From Enterovibrio norvegicus DSM 15893 (lineage in GTDB: Bacteria > Pseudomonadota > Gammaproteobacteria > Enterobacterales > Vibrionaceae): 64,000 bases of DNA. The position numbers were made by a program, and so were the translations under genes. The notes below the pieces were generated by a model that saw only the letters and a list, made by a program, of their open reading frames with translations, made no database searches and was not told the DNA's origin. How positions within the stretch are numbered: the stretch's first letter is position 1; each line of letters begins with the position of its first letter. The stretch covers positions 79,227 through 143,226 of the forward strand of contig NZ_FOWR01000012.1 in assembly GCF_900115495.1 (NCBI RefSeq), written 5' to 3'. Below, piece after piece: positions 1 to 9,411 of this stretch.

Positions 1-2
1 GG

Positions 3-743
3 AAACTAAACGGTAACAAGACAATGGTAGCTGAGCTTATCAAAGGTCTTGAAGCTGAACTTAATGGTGTAGAAGGTGTTGATGTTGCCATCGCGCCACC
101 TGTTATGTACTTGGATCTGGCAGAGCAACTGCTAGGCAAAGCGGAAAGCAAAATCATTCTGGGTGCACAGAACGTTGACGTTAACCTAAGCGGCGCGTTC
201 ACTGGCGATATCTCTCCAGACATGCTGAAAGACTTCGGTGCAACGCACATCATCATCGGTCACTCTGAGCGTCGTGAATACCACGAAGAATCAGACGAGT
301 TCGTTGCGAAGAAATTTGCATTCCTAAAAGAAAACGGCCTAACGCCAGTGCTTTGCATCGGTGAATCTGACGCGCAAAACGAAGCGGGCGAAACCCTAGC
401 CGTATGTGCACGTCAAATCGACGCAGTGATCAACACTCAAGGTGTTGAGGCTCTGAACGGCGCTGTTATCGCATACGAACCAATCTGGGCTATCGGTACG
501 GGTAAAGCAGCAACAGCTGAAGATGCACAACGCATCCACGCAGCAATTCGTGCTCACATCGCAGCGAAAAGCGAAGATGTGGCGAAGAACGTTGTTATCC
601 AATACGGCGGTTCTGTTAAGCCAGAAAACGCAGCCTCTTACTTCGCGCAACCTGATATCGACGGTGCGCTAGTCGGTGGTGCAGCGTTGAATGCTGAAGG
701 TTTCGCGGCTATCGCGAAAGCAGCTGCAGAAGCAAAAAACTAA
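3..743 (+). CDS. tpiA: Triose-phosphate isomerase, 5' end cut by window edge
   Basis: Interconverts dihydroxyacetone phosphate and glyceraldehyde 3-phosphate in the cytosol (glycolysis and gluconeogenesis). The reading frame is open from base 3 and starts with [12 protein letters not shown], which corresponds to the conserved (GNW)KLNG segment holding the catalytic lysine. The first ten or so codons therefore lie left of the window, and the ATG at 24 is internal. Family marks are visible: the histidine motif IIIGHSERR, the catalytic glutamate motif [11 protein letters not shown] and the phosphate-binding loop [11 protein letters not shown] near the C-terminus. A strong intrinsic terminator follows, so this is the end of its transcription unit. 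Identity is certain; only the start is missing. Confidence 0.98.
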   Translation, partial: KLNGNKTMVAELIKGLEAELNGVEGVDVAIAPPVMYLDLAEQLLGKAESKIILGAQNVDVNLSGAFTGDISPDMLKDFGATHIIIGHSERREYHEESDEFVAKKFAFLKENGLTPVLCIGESDAQNEAGETLAVCARQIDAVINTQGVEALNGAVIAYEPIWAIGTGKAATAEDAQRIHAAIRAHIAAKSEDVAKNVVIQYGGSVKPENAASYFAQPDIDGALVGGAALNAEGFAAIAKAAAEAKN

Positions 744-782
744 TCATGGCTTAACGCCACGTTAGTTTGCCTCGCGCAGTCG

Positions 783-812
783 AAAAGGAAGTGCCTAGCA
801 CTTCCTTTTTTT
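783..812 (+). terminator. Intrinsic terminator of tpiA
   Basis: A stem GGAAGTGC/GCACTTCC-like (aaaaggaagtg ... cacttcctttt) with a short loop is followed by a run of seven T. It sits 40 bases after the tpiA stop. Confidence 0.85.
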
Positions 813-925
813 GTTAGCGCCTCCTTTTTGTTTTTAGTGCCCGCGTTATTCTCACCGAAACCTGCAACTTCATCTGACATGAGGTTATACTGCCTTCCAC
901 CTTTCTAGCGCGGTTATTTAACGTC

Positions 926-1390
926 ATGTTTCACATTGCTCTCTACGAACCTCAGATCGCTCCAAATACTGGCAATATCATTCGACTGGCTGCCAATACG
1001 GGCTGCAAACTTCATTTGATTGAGCCTCTGGGTTTTGACTTCGAAGAGAAGAAACTGCGTCGCGCGGGCTTGGATTACCACGATTTGACCAACGTCACTC
1101 GCTACCCAAACTATGCCGCGTTTCTTGAGGCGATGGGTGACAGACGCATTTTTGCCTGCACAACGAAGGGCAGCCGCCCTCACACGGATGCAAGCTATCA
1201 AGAAGAAGATGTGCTGCTGTTTGGCTCAGAAACCAGCGGTCTCCCAGATGCTATACGCGATAATTTCGCACCAGAACAACGCATTCGAGTCCCTATGATG
1301 CCGAGCAGCCGCAGCTTGAATTTGTCCAACTCAGTCTCAATCATCTGCTACGAAGCATGGCGTCAGCTCGGTTTTAAAGGCGGTATTTAG
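926..1390 (+). CDS. trmL: tRNA (cytidine/uridine-2'-O-)-methyltransferase TrmL
   Basis: SPOUT-class methyltransferase that 2'-O-methylates the wobble nucleotide (C34/U34) of tRNA-Leu isoacceptors using S-adenosylmethionine; it acts as a dimer. The 154-residue length is normal for TrmL (formerly YibK). The N-terminus [19 protein letters not shown] carries the N-x-G-N-I-x-R substrate and cofactor motif. The knot region shows [12 protein letters not shown], and the C-terminus has [18 protein letters not shown]. The gene stands alone between tpiA and a convergent chemoreceptor and has its own terminator. The start chosen is the ATG giving the canonical MFHIALYEP beginning; no strong Shine-Dalgarno is visible before it. 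Confidence 0.96.
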   Translation: MFHIALYEPQIAPNTGNIIRLAANTGCKLHLIEPLGFDFEEKKLRRAGLDYHDLTNVTRYPNYAAFLEAMGDRRIFACTTKGSRPHTDASYQEEDVLLFGSETSGLPDAIRDNFAPEQRIRVPMMPSSRSLNLSNSVSIICYEAWRQLGFKGGI

Positions 1391-1415
1391 CGCCTTACCC
1401 ATGAATTCCGACAAT

Positions 1416-1445
1416 AAAAAAAGCAGGCCGAAGCCTGCTTTTTTT
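1416..1445. terminator. Bidirectional terminator between trmL and chemoreceptor gene
   Basis: An A-run, the stem AAGCAGGC/GCCTGCTT with a short loop, and a T-run of nine make a symmetric hairpin. It can end both the rightward trmL transcript and the leftward chemoreceptor transcript. Confidence 0.9.
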
Positions 1446-1480
1446 GCATTTACTACACCATCCAGTGACGACGTCAGTGG

Positions 1481-3151
1481 TTACGCATGTTTGCCAACAG
1501 AAGCCTGAAGGTTGGTGGCAATTTGATTGAGTTTTGTCGTTGCATCCACCAAATTTAGAATCTGCTGAGCACTAAGCTCCGCCATGTCATTAATCTTATT
1601 CACGTTAACGTTCACTTCTTCAATCACCCCGCTTTGCTGTTCTGCCGCGCTCGCTACTTGAAGGTTCATGTCCGTCACACCAGCACTGGCTTCGCTGGCT
1701 TGAGAGAGATATTCACCAGATTGGCGAGAAAGCGAAATGGTCTTATCACCCATTTCACAGCTTTTCTCCATTGTCTCAACGGCATCTTTGGTTACCGAGC
1801 TCAATTGCGCAATCATGGTTTCAATTTCAGAAGTGGAGTCATGGGTACGTTGCGCCAAGCTACGCACTTCATCAGCCACCACAGCAAAACCTCGACCTTG
1901 TTCACCCGCTCGCGCAGCCTCTATCGCCGCATTCAATGCAAGCAGGTTCGTTTGCTCTGCGATGCCTTTAATAACATCCAGCACCGAAGCGATGTTACTA
2001 CTGTTTTTCTCCAGTTCACTCAACGCCGCACTGCTTTGCGAGAGGCTCTCAATCAATTGTTGAGTCTGGGTCATCGCTTCTTCATTCACACGCATGCTTT
2101 CTGACGATTTCGTTGATGCATTCTCAGTGGCGCTTTGTGTTGATGCTGCGTTGTTGGAAATTTCTTGTGCAGTGGCCGCCATTTCATTGAAAGCAGCAGC
2201 GACTTGAAGAATTTCACTCGATTGCTCGCTTACATTGCTTTTAACTGCATGTGTCGTTGAGTTTAATGCAATCACCGCTTCAGACACGTCATCAGCAACT
2301 TTCGCAATCATGGCGTTGGTGCTTTTACGCGTCCCTTCCATGTTCTGTTGAAGCACACCGATTATGCCAGGTTCATCCACCACGCCCGCTCGACTAAAGT
2401 CACCCGCAGCTTGCAAGGCAAGCGCCTCAGACACTTTACTAAGGCCACCGTAAATACGATTAAGGATGATTTTTGACATGATGATGGCTATCACTAACGC
2501 CAGAACAACGGACCCGATCACGGTATATTCCAAGATAATGGCGCGTTTTTCGATATCAAGGACCGCGGTTTCGGTAAATTGACCAACGTCAGTCAATAAG
2601 CTGTCCACCATCTTGGTTGTCGTTTCAGCCTCTTCACCGACCACCAGGTCCAACACTTCGGCCTCGTGAAAATGCTGACCTTCCAGCTCTTTGAACACAT
2701 CTTCAACATGCACCATCCATTTGGTGTGTAACGCCGATGCCTCGTTGAGCTTATTGTCGGCGGCGGTAAACGCGAGTTTTTCTTCTTCAGTGCCTGCCAA
2801 AATGCCATTAGCCAACAGCGCTTTGATCTCTTTTTTGTCTTTATTAACCTTCTCACCGAGCTCGTGAAAATACGCTTTTTCTTTGGCGTATTTAGCTTCA
2901 ACTCCTGGTTCTATCCCTACTTCAAGGGCATAACGGAAGGCTTTGTTGTAGTGAACTCGCTGCTCGACCTGATGTTCAGTCGCTCTACTGATAGCGGCTA
3001 GCACTGGAATATCTCTATGAGCTACCCCTTGCACATGACTCTCTATGTAAGCCAACTTGTAGAACACAAACGCGCCTACCACGATTTGGATACCACACAC
3101 TAAAACGACAAACATTGTCAGTCGTTGTTTTATCGTCATTGAAGAGGACAT
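1481..3151 (-). CDS. Methyl-accepting chemotaxis protein (periplasmic-sensor type)
   Basis: A 556-residue chemoreceptor. Transmembrane segment 1 is at about residues 11-32. A helical periplasmic sensor follows (about 33-206, four-helix-bundle-like, rich in charged residues). Transmembrane segment 2 is at about 207-228, then HAMP (about 230-285) and a long cytoplasmic signalling coiled coil. The CheA/CheW-binding hairpin tip is unmistakable: [20 protein letters not shown] followed by [15 protein letters not shown]. The C-terminus ends in GKHA and lacks an NWETF-type CheR-binding pentapeptide. The ligand is unknown. The gene is monocistronic and convergent with trmL. Family assignment is certain; specificity cannot be read from sequence. 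Confidence 0.95.
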   Translation of the reverse strand: MSSSMTIKQRLTMFVVLVCGIQIVVGAFVFYKLAYIESHVQGVAHRDIPVLAAISRATEHQVEQRVHYNKAFRYALEVGIEPGVEAKYAKEKAYFHELGEKVNKDKKEIKALLANGILAGTEEEKLAFTAADNKLNEASALHTKWMVHVEDVFKELEGQHFHEAEVLDLVVGEEAETTTKMVDSLLTDVGQFTETAVLDIEKRAIILEYTVIGSVVLALVIAIIMSKIILNRIYGGLSKVSEALALQAAGDFSRAGVVDEPGIIGVLQQNMEGTRKSTNAMIAKVADDVSEAVIALNSTTHAVKSNVSEQSSEILQVAAAFNEMAATAQEISNNAASTQSATENASTKSSESMRVNEEAMTQTQQLIESLSQSSAALSELEKNSSNIASVLDVIKGIAEQTNLLALNAAIEAARAGEQGRGFAVVADEVRSLAQRTHDSTSEIETMIAQLSSVTKDAVETMEKSCEMGDKTISLSRQSGEYLSQASEASAGVTDMNLQVASAAEQQSGVIEEVNVNVNKINDMAELSAQQILNLVDATTKLNQIATNLQASVGKHA

Positions 3152-3293
3152 AAGCTAACCATTCCTTAAAAGCATAAACTGCAGGGGGTACAAGTGGTAA
3201 CGTCGAAAAGACGTCACCATGTTCTAAGGTTAGCCACTAGTTTTCAAAATGAGACATTTAACAGTAAAGATAATACAAGTAAATCTCTCAATA

Positions 3294-4691
3294 TTAAGAA
3301 TGTGTGACGAGGCTAAAAATTAACCGAATTGTTAGTCCGCCTTTCTCATTCAGCAGAGCCTCTGCACGACCGTTGTGCTGACGCATGGCGCTATCAGTGA
3401 TGGCAAGCCCAAGACCGGTGCCTCCACTTATGCGATCTCTTGCAGTAGAAACACGGTAAAAAGGTCTGAATATATCCTCAAGCATTTCGGGTGGCACACC
3501 ATCGCCATCATCGCTTACTTCCACAAGCAGATTCCGTCCTTCAACAGCAAACGTCACGTTGATCTGCCTGTTCGCGTATTTGATGGCATTGCGCACCACG
3601 TTTTCTAATGCGCTACAAAGCAGCGGGCCATTGCCTTCAATGTTTGCGTTTGGCAAAGGCTGGTAGCTGAAGCGCTTATCACACTGGCTCGCTTCAAATT
3701 CTGCATCTTCCATGAGCGTCAGCCAAAGATCGTCGAGCGAAAACACATCACGCTCAGCATGACTGTTTAACTGCATGCGCGACAGCGAAAGCAAGTCGGC
3801 AATCATTTGCTCCATACGCTCGGCTTCGGTATCAATACGGGCTAAATCCGCACTTTCTCCCTGCTTACGTATTGCCAACGCATTCGCCATACGAAGGCGG
3901 GTTAGCGGAGAGCGTAGCTCGTGAGATATATCGGAAAGCAGGCGCTGTTGACCACTGACCATTTGATTCAGCGCAGTCACCATCTGGTTGAAGCTCGCGC
4001 CCGCCTGACGAAACTCTTGCGGACCTTGTTCAAGGCTAGGGTCGAGTTCAAAACGCCCTTCTGCAACGCGTTCCGCCGCTTGTTGCAGGCGACGAGCAGG
4101 TCGGCTTACCGCCCATGCCAGCCATAGCAAAAACGGGGTACTCACCACCATGGTGACAAGCAGAAGTTGAAATGGTCTATCAAGAATCTGCACATAGAAT
4201 GGCGGCGCTTCTCGCCACAATTTCCCCACGTACATCAATGCTTGTTCATCACCGTCTGAAACAACGAATGGCCCAGCCAGCATCCATCGACCATAAAGTC
4301 GCTGCATGGGTGCTTCAGGGTTATCTGCCACACTGGTGAAGTTTTTCAGTACACGGCTACTACCATGATGACCGTTAAACAACATCTCGCCTTCTAACCC
4401 TGTGAAGTAAAGTTTTCGCGGCGCACGCTCTGGCTGCTTCTTTTGTATTTTTTTAAGCTTTGACTGCAAGCTCCCGTGCTTGCGGGTTAAATCCTGCGAA
4501 ATGTCCTCGGCCAATTCGGTATATTTCGCTTTGACGGCGTCAGGCAAGCTACGCTGCTGGCGTGGGTCACTGTGCTGGGCTGCTAAAACAGCAATTAGCA
4601 CCAGCAATAGCGTTAGCCAAAAGGTTGCAAAAATGCGCCCATAAAGGCTTTTAATTCGGGGGAATGTTATTTTCGATAGAAAGGACGGCAT
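3294..4691 (-). CDS. cpxA: Envelope-stress sensor histidine kinase CpxA
   Basis: Inner-membrane kinase/phosphatase of the Cpx two-component system, which reports misfolded envelope proteins and phosphorylates CpxR. Length 465. TM1 is at about residues 18-39, a periplasmic domain at about 40-172, TM2 at about 174-196, then HAMP. The HisKA box SDISHELRSPLTR has the phospho-acceptor His257. The ATPase has an N box (NVVRNAIKYA), G1 (SDDGDGVPPEM) and G2 ([10 protein letters not shown]). The start codon shares one base with the cpxR stop (TAATG-type overlap), so translation is coupled. The RLYGRW segment of the sensor and the cpxR/cpxP neighbourhood support CpxA over other kinases. Confidence 0.96.
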   Translation of the reverse strand: MPSFLSKITFPRIKSLYGRIFATFWLTLLLVLIAVLAAQHSDPRQQRSLPDAVKAKYTELAEDISQDLTRKHGSLQSKLKKIQKKQPERAPRKLYFTGLEGEMLFNGHHGSSRVLKNFTSVADNPEAPMQRLYGRWMLAGPFVVSDGDEQALMYVGKLWREAPPFYVQILDRPFQLLLVTMVVSTPFLLWLAWAVSRPARRLQQAAERVAEGRFELDPSLEQGPQEFRQAGASFNQMVTALNQMVSGQQRLLSDISHELRSPLTRLRMANALAIRKQGESADLARIDTEAERMEQMIADLLSLSRMQLNSHAERDVFSLDDLWLTLMEDAEFEASQCDKRFSYQPLPNANIEGNGPLLCSALENVVRNAIKYANRQINVTFAVEGRNLLVEVSDDGDGVPPEMLEDIFRPFYRVSTARDRISGGTGLGLAITDSAMRQHNGRAEALLNEKGGLTIRLIFSLVTHS

Positions 4692-5386
4692 TACACCTCC
4701 ACCAGCAAGTAGCCGCGTCCACGCAATGTCTTAATGCGAGGCTTAGCATCGGCACGTTCAGGTAACTTCTTACGGATGTTGGAGATGTGCATATCAATCG
4801 CGCGATCAAACGGCGCAAGGCGTTTTCCCAGCACATTCAAACTGATATCGGCTTTCGCGACAATGGTGCCCGGCTGCCTCACCAAATAGGTCAGCAACGC
4901 AGTCTCAGTGCCTGTCAGGTCGATCAACTGCTGCTGGCAATACACTTCCATCTTGCCGGGGAAAATTTCGATGTCTTGGTATTCGAGTTTTTCTTGCGCA
5001 TCATCGGTGCGCTTTTCGTCATTGCCTTTGCCCGTGCGACGTAAAATAGCGCGCATGCGTGCAAGCAACTCTCGGTCACTAAACGGTTTAGGCAAGTAGT
5101 CATCAGCACCCAGCTCTAAGCCCATCACGCGATCGATTTCTTCCCCTTTCGCGGTCAGCATCAATACGGGGGTTTCCCATTGGTCGCGCAAGCGACGCAA
5201 GGTTTCCATGCCGTTCAGCACGGGCATCATGACATCCAGTAGCACCAAGTCGGTGTCGACGGCAATTTTTTCCAAGCCTTGCTGACCGTTGTCGGCAATG
5301 TTGACGGAATAGCCTTCAAGCTCAAGAAGATCTTTTAATAAGCTCGTCAATTCAGTGTCGTCATCAATAAGGAGAATGTTTGCCAT
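4691..5386 (-). CDS. cpxR: Response regulator CpxR
   Basis: OmpR-type winged-helix response regulator of the envelope-stress pathway. The receiver domain (residues 1-118) shows the acidic pocket IDDD (8-10), phospho-acceptor Asp51 in LVLLDVMMP, a Thr in MLTAKG and Lys in LPKPFSD. The DNA-binding domain (about 130-231) has the typical end IKTLRGRGYLLVEV. It is the first gene of the cpxRA operon, divergent from cpxP across a region with phased CpxR half-sites at 5523-5547, which implies autoregulation. It is 231 residues long, as expected. The linker EKRTDDAQEKLEYQD is charged and variable, as is usual. Confidence 0.97.
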   Translation of the reverse strand: MANILLIDDDTELTSLLKDLLELEGYSVNIADNGQQGLEKIAVDTDLVLLDVMMPVLNGMETLRRLRDQWETPVLMLTAKGEEIDRVMGLELGADDYLPKPFSDRELLARMRAILRRTGKGNDEKRTDDAQEKLEYQDIEIFPGKMEVYCQQQLIDLTGTETALLTYLVRQPGTIVAKADISLNVLGKRLAPFDRAIDMHISNIRKKLPERADAKPRIKTLRGRGYLLVEV

Positions 5387-5510
5387 GGTCGGTGATTGCC
5401 TTCATCAGTAATGTCAGGGGAATACCCAAGCAACCTAAGCGGCTTTCTTTAGCCTGTCTCTTTAGGTTGTGCGAATACAGTATCTGCCAATCTCGAATGT
5501 GATTCCATGC

Positions 5511-5568
5511 GTAAAGCGGAGGTTTACCGCGCTTTACATAAGTTTACCTTACCCGCACACCGGTTTAC
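5511..5568. promoter_or_regulatory. CpxR-binding region in the cpxR/cpxP divergent promoter
   Basis: The CpxR consensus is two GTAAA half-sites with a 5-base spacer. Here its complement TTTAC occurs at 5523-5527, 5533-5537 and 5543-5547, i.e. three copies with exact 10-base phasing. A fourth TTTAC lies at 5564-5568 and an opposite GTAAA at 5511-5515. The cluster is 65 to 110 bases upstream of the cpxP start and about 140 bases upstream of the cpxR start. The motif is seen directly; CpxR occupancy is inferred from family knowledge. Confidence 0.85.
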
Positions 5569-5632
5569 GTCCCAAGCGATAAAGTTACTCCCATCAAACG
5601 ACACAACAAAAAAACAAACCGGAGAAAACACC

Positions 5633-6103
5633 ATGAAATTTTCTAAACGTATTGCTGCTACCGTTATCGCCATGCCTCTGATGATGGGTTCTATGTCTGC
5701 CATGGCGTTTGGTGGTAAACACCACGGTGGCGAAGGCATGATGGGTGGCAAACACCTACTACGCGGCATCGACCTTACGGATGCGCAAGAAGAAAAAATT
5801 GATGCACTTCGCGAACAAAACCGTGATGCGAAGAAAGCAAACAAAGCGAAAAACAAAGAAGCAATGATGGCTGACCGTCAAGCGATGCAAACACTGCTTC
5901 TTGCCGACAACTTCGATGAAGCCGCTATCCGCGACCTTGCGACAAAAATGTCAGACCAACAAGTTGAGCGCCGCATTTCTCGCATGAAAGCACAGCATGA
6001 AATGCTCAACGTTCTGACGCCAGAGCAGAAAGTTCAAGTCGAAGAAAACATGGCTAAAATGGCTGAACGCATGCAAGAGCGCATGAACAAGCACCACGGC
6101 TAA
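5633..6103 (+). CDS. cpxP: Periplasmic Cpx adaptor/chaperone, CpxP/Spy family
   Basis: Small helical periplasmic protein that in the family dampens CpxA and binds misfolded proteins. The open frame extends upstream to 5507, but that stretch would be translated from the CpxR box region. The ATG at 5633 has a good GGAG six bases before it and begins a classical signal peptide (MKFSKRIAATVIAMPLMMGS, cleavage near SAMA-FGG). The mature protein is Met/His/Lys-rich and contains the two LTxxQ motifs that define the family (LTDAQ and LTPEQ). It is 156 residues. It is followed by a GC-rich hairpin. It could also be annotated Spy-like, but the position opposite cpxR favours CpxP. Confidence 0.93.
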   Translation: MKFSKRIAATVIAMPLMMGSMSAMAFGGKHHGGEGMMGGKHLLRGIDLTDAQEEKIDALREQNRDAKKANKAKNKEAMMADRQAMQTLLLADNFDEAAIRDLATKMSDQQVERRISRMKAQHEMLNVLTPEQKVQVEENMAKMAERMQERMNKHHG

Positions 6104-6132
6104 TCGCCACTTCACCGCCAAGTGAGTATCCC

Positions 6133-6156
6133 TTCATGCCAGCCCCTGCTGGCATG
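6133..6156 (+). terminator. Hairpin after cpxP, probable weak terminator
   Basis: Stem ATGCCAGC/GCTGGCAT with a four-base loop, 30 bases after the cpxP stop. The T-tract is poor (ttgcactttt), so termination may be partial. Confidence 0.55.
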
Positions 6157-6315
6157 TTGCACTTTTACCGCAAGAAAAAGTCAACGTAATACCTAAGCGG
6201 ACAACGTAAACGACTTATCACGTTTTACATTGCTTGATTGAATACGCGCGCAATTGCTTAAAACCACACCAAAAAACGTTATACTCTGCGCACTTGTTCA
6301 GAATACGTTCTCAAT

Positions 6316-7206
6316 ATGACTAAAAATTACGCCCGGCTCGTTCAAATGGCCGCATGGGCAGCCACAATCACAGCAACGTTTCTCCTCATCATGAAGCTCT
6401 TCACTTGGTGGTACACAGGCTCTGTGAGCTTGTTAGCATCACTTGTTGATTCTCTGATCGACCTTCTCGCCTCTGTGACTAACCTTTTTGTTGTGCGCTA
6501 TGCATTGCAACCCGCCGATGAAGAGCATCGCTTCGGGCACGGCAAAGCAGAATCTCTCGCCGCGCTCGCGCAATCGGCCTTCATTGTGGGCTCGGCCTGC
6601 TTCTTATTGCTTAATGGTATTGAGCGCTTCTTTAAGCCCGCTGAACTTCATCACCCTGAAGCGGGCGTTGCCATCAGTGTCGTCGCAACGCTCATTACGG
6701 GTTGCTTAGTGCTGTTCCAAAAATGGGTCGTACGCAAGACAGGAAGCCAAGCGATTTCGGCTGATTCCCTTCACTACCAATCTGACTTACTCATGAACAT
6801 CGCGATCATCATTGCGCTGGGTTTATCTTGGTACGGCTTCTCTCAAGCTGACGCCATTTTTGCCATTCTTATTGGTCTGTTTATTTTGGTGAGCGCCTTC
6901 AAAATGGCGAATGATGCGGTGCAATCTCTGCTGGATCATCAACTCCCTGTGGAAGAACAAGAAAAGATAATGACATTGGCGTCAACCGTCGCGGGTGTGC
7001 AAGGCGTTCACGATCTTCGCACGCGTCAGGCCGGTGCAACACGCTTTATTCAGCTTCACCTGGAGTTGGACGATGAAATGAAATTGGTGGATGCGCACCG
7101 CATTGCAGATGAAGTGGAAGATAGGCTCGAGATAGCTTTTCCGAATGCGGATATCTTGATTCACCAAGATCCTGTCTCGGTGGTAGGAAAATCTCCACGA
7201 GAATAA
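6316..7206 (+). CDS. fieF: Cation-efflux pump FieF (ferrous iron/zinc, CDF family)
   Basis: Inner-membrane divalent metal/proton antiporter that exports Fe(II), Zn(II) or Cd(II). It has 296 residues with six predicted membrane helices and a C-terminal cytosolic domain. The tetrahedral transport site of E. coli FieF (YiiP) is present at the same numbering: Asp45 and Asp49 in VDSLIDLL, His153 and Asp157 in HYQSD. The C-terminal metal-sensing domain carries HDLRTRQAG and IQLHLELDD. The gene lies between cpxP and pfkA, the same order as in E. coli. A GTAAA and an inverted TTTAC (6206-6228) lie upstream, so control by CpxR is possible but weakly supported. Confidence 0.95.
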   Translation: MTKNYARLVQMAAWAATITATFLLIMKLFTWWYTGSVSLLASLVDSLIDLLASVTNLFVVRYALQPADEEHRFGHGKAESLAALAQSAFIVGSACFLLLNGIERFFKPAELHHPEAGVAISVVATLITGCLVLFQKWVVRKTGSQAISADSLHYQSDLLMNIAIIIALGLSWYGFSQADAIFAILIGLFILVSAFKMANDAVQSLLDHQLPVEEQEKIMTLASTVAGVQGVHDLRTRQAGATRFIQLHLELDDEMKLVDAHRIADEVEDRLEIAFPNADILIHQDPVSVVGKSPRE

Positions 7207-7299
7207 AACTAACACACAAATTGTCACAAAAATTTGTAACCGTTACTGATATTTATCAACGAAAAACGGTAGCTAAATTGTAATAGTCTTACATAAGTA

Positions 7300-7472
7300 G
7301 GAAAGTTACAGTTTTAAACGAGCAGCCAGCAAGCTAAACTGGCACGTCAAGCATGCCTGAGGCAAACCCGCGATACCTACTAAGACTTTTCTTAGCGAAG
7401 CAGGGTGCGAGGCCTACGTTTCTGCATGCAAACCGGATTTGAAAGTTCAATTCCCAAAGTCAGAGGGTAACC
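7300..7472 (+). promoter_or_regulatory. Structured 5' leader of pfkA
   Basis: This untranslated stretch before pfkA can form several nested helices. One hairpin is ctaaga/tcttag at 7380-7395. It is enclosed by accc/gggt, and that by aggc/gcct, separated by an internal aa on one side and gcga(g) on the other. An outer gcatgc/gcatgc pair is also possible. The AGGC-AA-ACC arrangement resembles the first helix of GEMM (cyclic di-GMP-I) riboswitches, but the second receptor helix is not recognisable. It could also be a generic structured leader or an sRNA target. It ends in an AGAGGG ribosome-binding site. Confidence 0.4.
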
Positions 7473-8435
7473 ATGGTTAGTAAAATTGGTGTTTTGACCA
7501 GTGGCGGTGACGCCCCAGGTATGAATGCAGCCATCCGCGGTGTTGTGCGCGCCGCATTGAGTGAAGGCATTGAAGTCTGCGGTATTTATGATGGCTACCA
7601 AGGCCTTCACCAGAACCGCATCGAGAAACTGAACCGCACCAGCGTTTCAGACATGATCAACCGAGGCGGAACCTTCCTCGGTTCTGCGCGCTTCCCTGAA
7701 TTTAAAGAAGAGAAAGTGCGTGAGCAAGCCATCCAGAACATGAAGATGCACGGCATCGAAGCGCTGGTTGTGATTGGCGGTGACGGTTCATACATGGGTG
7801 CGAAAAAACTGACTGAAATGGGTTTCCCATGTATCGGTCTACCAGGCACCATTGATAACGACATCCCAGGTACTGACTACACCATCGGTTACTTGACGGC
7901 ACTCAACACCGTTGTTGAAGCGATAGACCGTCTGCGTGATACCTCTTCTTCTCACCAGCGTATTTCTATTGTTGAAGTGATGGGTCGCCACTGTGGTGAT
8001 TTGACTCTGATGGCATCAATCGCTGGCGGTTGTGAGTACTTCATCACGCCAGAAATCGGCCTGGATAAAGAGAACCTGATTTCTAAGATCAAAGAAGGTA
8101 TCTACAAAGGCAAGAAGCACGCAATCATCGCGATCACCGAGCTAATGACGGACACCAACGAGTTGGCGAAGTACATCGAAGCTGAAACGGGTCGTGAAAC
8201 GCGCGCAACCATTTTGGGTCACATTCAGCGTGGCGGTCAGCCTCGTGCATTCGACCGTATCCTTGCGTCTCGCATGGGTGCATTCGCGGTTGATCTGTTG
8301 ATTCAAGGTGAAGGTGGTCGTTGTGTCGGTATCCAGCACGAACAACTGGTTCACCACGACATCATCGATGCGATTGAAAACATGCGTCGCCCATTCCGCC
8401 AAGATCTTTACGACGTCGCCAACAAACTGTTCTAA
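7473..8435 (+). CDS. pfkA: ATP-dependent 6-phosphofructokinase
   Basis: Phosphorylates fructose 6-phosphate to fructose 1,6-bisphosphate, the committed glycolytic step; allosteric homotetramer. It has 320 residues, as in E. coli PfkA. ATP-binding glycines are in [13 protein letters not shown] and GGDGSYMGA. The catalytic loop [12 protein letters not shown] contains the general-base aspartate. Substrate arginines are in the [15 protein letters not shown] and [11 protein letters not shown] segments. The start is fixed by AGAGGG eight bases before the ATG. A GC-rich terminator follows, shared with convergent cysE. Confidence 0.98.
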   Translation: MVSKIGVLTSGGDAPGMNAAIRGVVRAALSEGIEVCGIYDGYQGLHQNRIEKLNRTSVSDMINRGGTFLGSARFPEFKEEKVREQAIQNMKMHGIEALVVIGGDGSYMGAKKLTEMGFPCIGLPGTIDNDIPGTDYTIGYLTALNTVVEAIDRLRDTSSSHQRISIVEVMGRHCGDLTLMASIAGGCEYFITPEIGLDKENLISKIKEGIYKGKKHAIIAITELMTDTNELAKYIEAETGRETRATILGHIQRGGQPRAFDRILASRMGAFAVDLLIQGEGGRCVGIQHEQLVHHDIIDAIENMRRPFRQDLYDVANKLF

Positions 8436-8485
8436 GCATCAATTGCTGATAACACGCGTCTAAGACATATAAGACAGCGGAAATG

Positions 8486-8513
8486 AAAAACGGAGCCTAT
8501 CGGCTCCGTTTTC
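8486..8513. terminator. Bidirectional terminator between pfkA and cysE
   Basis: Stem AAAACGGAGCC/GGCTCCGTTTT with a short loop, flanked by A and T runs. It serves the two convergent genes. Confidence 0.85.
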
Positions 8514-8568
8514 GTATTCTGTGTAGACGTTTCTGTTGTCTGCGAATGCTAAATACCCGCAAATCAGA

Positions 8569-9411
8569 TCAAATACCGTCGCCTTCAATAAATTCGGAAG
8601 TACTGATATTTTGGTCCATGTCGAACGACGGCGTGTCGCTACTTGGGGTACCAATGATCTTCGCAGGCACACCCGCCGCAGTGGTATGCGCAGGCACTGG
8701 GATCAACACCACTGAACATGCCGCAATCTTCGCGCCTTCGCCCACTTCAATGTTACCCAGCACTTTAGCGCCAGCTCCAATCATAACGCCGGTACGGATT
8801 TTAGGGTGACGATCGCCACTTTCTTTACCTGTACCGCCGAGGGTGACGTCTTGCAAAATGGAGACGTCATCTTCGACCACGGCAGTTTCGCCGATCACAA
8901 TGCCGGTTGCATGGTCGAACATGATGCCTCGACCAATCGTAGCGGCAGGGTGAACATCCACCTGACACGCAACAGAAATCTGGTTTTGCAGATACACCGC
9001 CAATTCACGTCGGCCTTGCGACCAAAGCCAATTTGCCACACGGAAGCCTTGCAACGCATGGAAGCCTTTTAGGTACAAAAGCGGCGTGGAATACAGCTCG
9101 ATCGCAGGGTCTCGCTCGACAGTCGCGCAAATATCACAAGCAGCAGATGCCACAATGCGCTTGTCGCCCGCATACGCTTCTTCAACCACTTCGCGCACCG
9201 CCATTGCTGGCATGCTTGGCGTGGCCAGTTTATTCGCCAAAATATAACTGAGTGCCGCAGCGAGTGTATCGTGCTTAATGATGGTGGCGTGGAAGAAACT
9301 CGCCAACATAGGCTCACGTTCGGTTTGCTCTTTTGCTTCTCGCTTTATGGCCTTCCAAACACTGTCTTGCTGACATTTTTTGTCGCGGCCTTCACCACAT
9401 GTCCTTTGCAT
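8569..9411 (-). CDS. cysE: Serine O-acetyltransferase
   Basis: First step of cysteine synthesis: acetyl-CoA plus L-serine gives O-acetylserine. The N-terminal helical domain has the conserved EPMLASFFHATIIKHD block. It is followed by the left-handed beta-helix hexapeptide region (HPAATIGRGIMFDHATG, IGETAVVEDDVSILQ, GAGAKVLGNIEVGEGAKI) with the catalytic His/Asp pair in the DH sequence. The C-terminus ends EFIEGDGI, the family's isoleucine tail that binds CysK in the cysteine synthase complex. It has 280 residues, slightly longer than usual because of an extra N-terminal MQRTCGEGRDKKC; the true start could be a few codons later. It is separated from gpsA by a terminator, so it has its own promoter here. 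Confidence 0.96.
   Translation of the reverse strand: MQRTCGEGRDKKCQQDSVWKAIKREAKEQTEREPMLASFFHATIIKHDTLAAALSYILANKLATPSMPAMAVREVVEEAYAGDKRIVASAACDICATVERDPAIELYSTPLLYLKGFHALQGFRVANWLWSQGRRELAVYLQNQISVACQVDVHPAATIGRGIMFDHATGIVIGETAVVEDDVSILQDVTLGGTGKESGDRHPKIRTGVMIGAGAKVLGNIEVGEGAKIAACSVVLIPVPAHTTAAGVPAKIIGTPSSDTPSFDMDQNISTSEFIEGDGI

Noticed and set aside
5507..5632. Longer cpxP reading frame starting at 5507
   Set aside because: It would translate through the CpxR boxes and destroy the signal peptide; the ATG at 5633 has GGAG and a perfect signal sequence.
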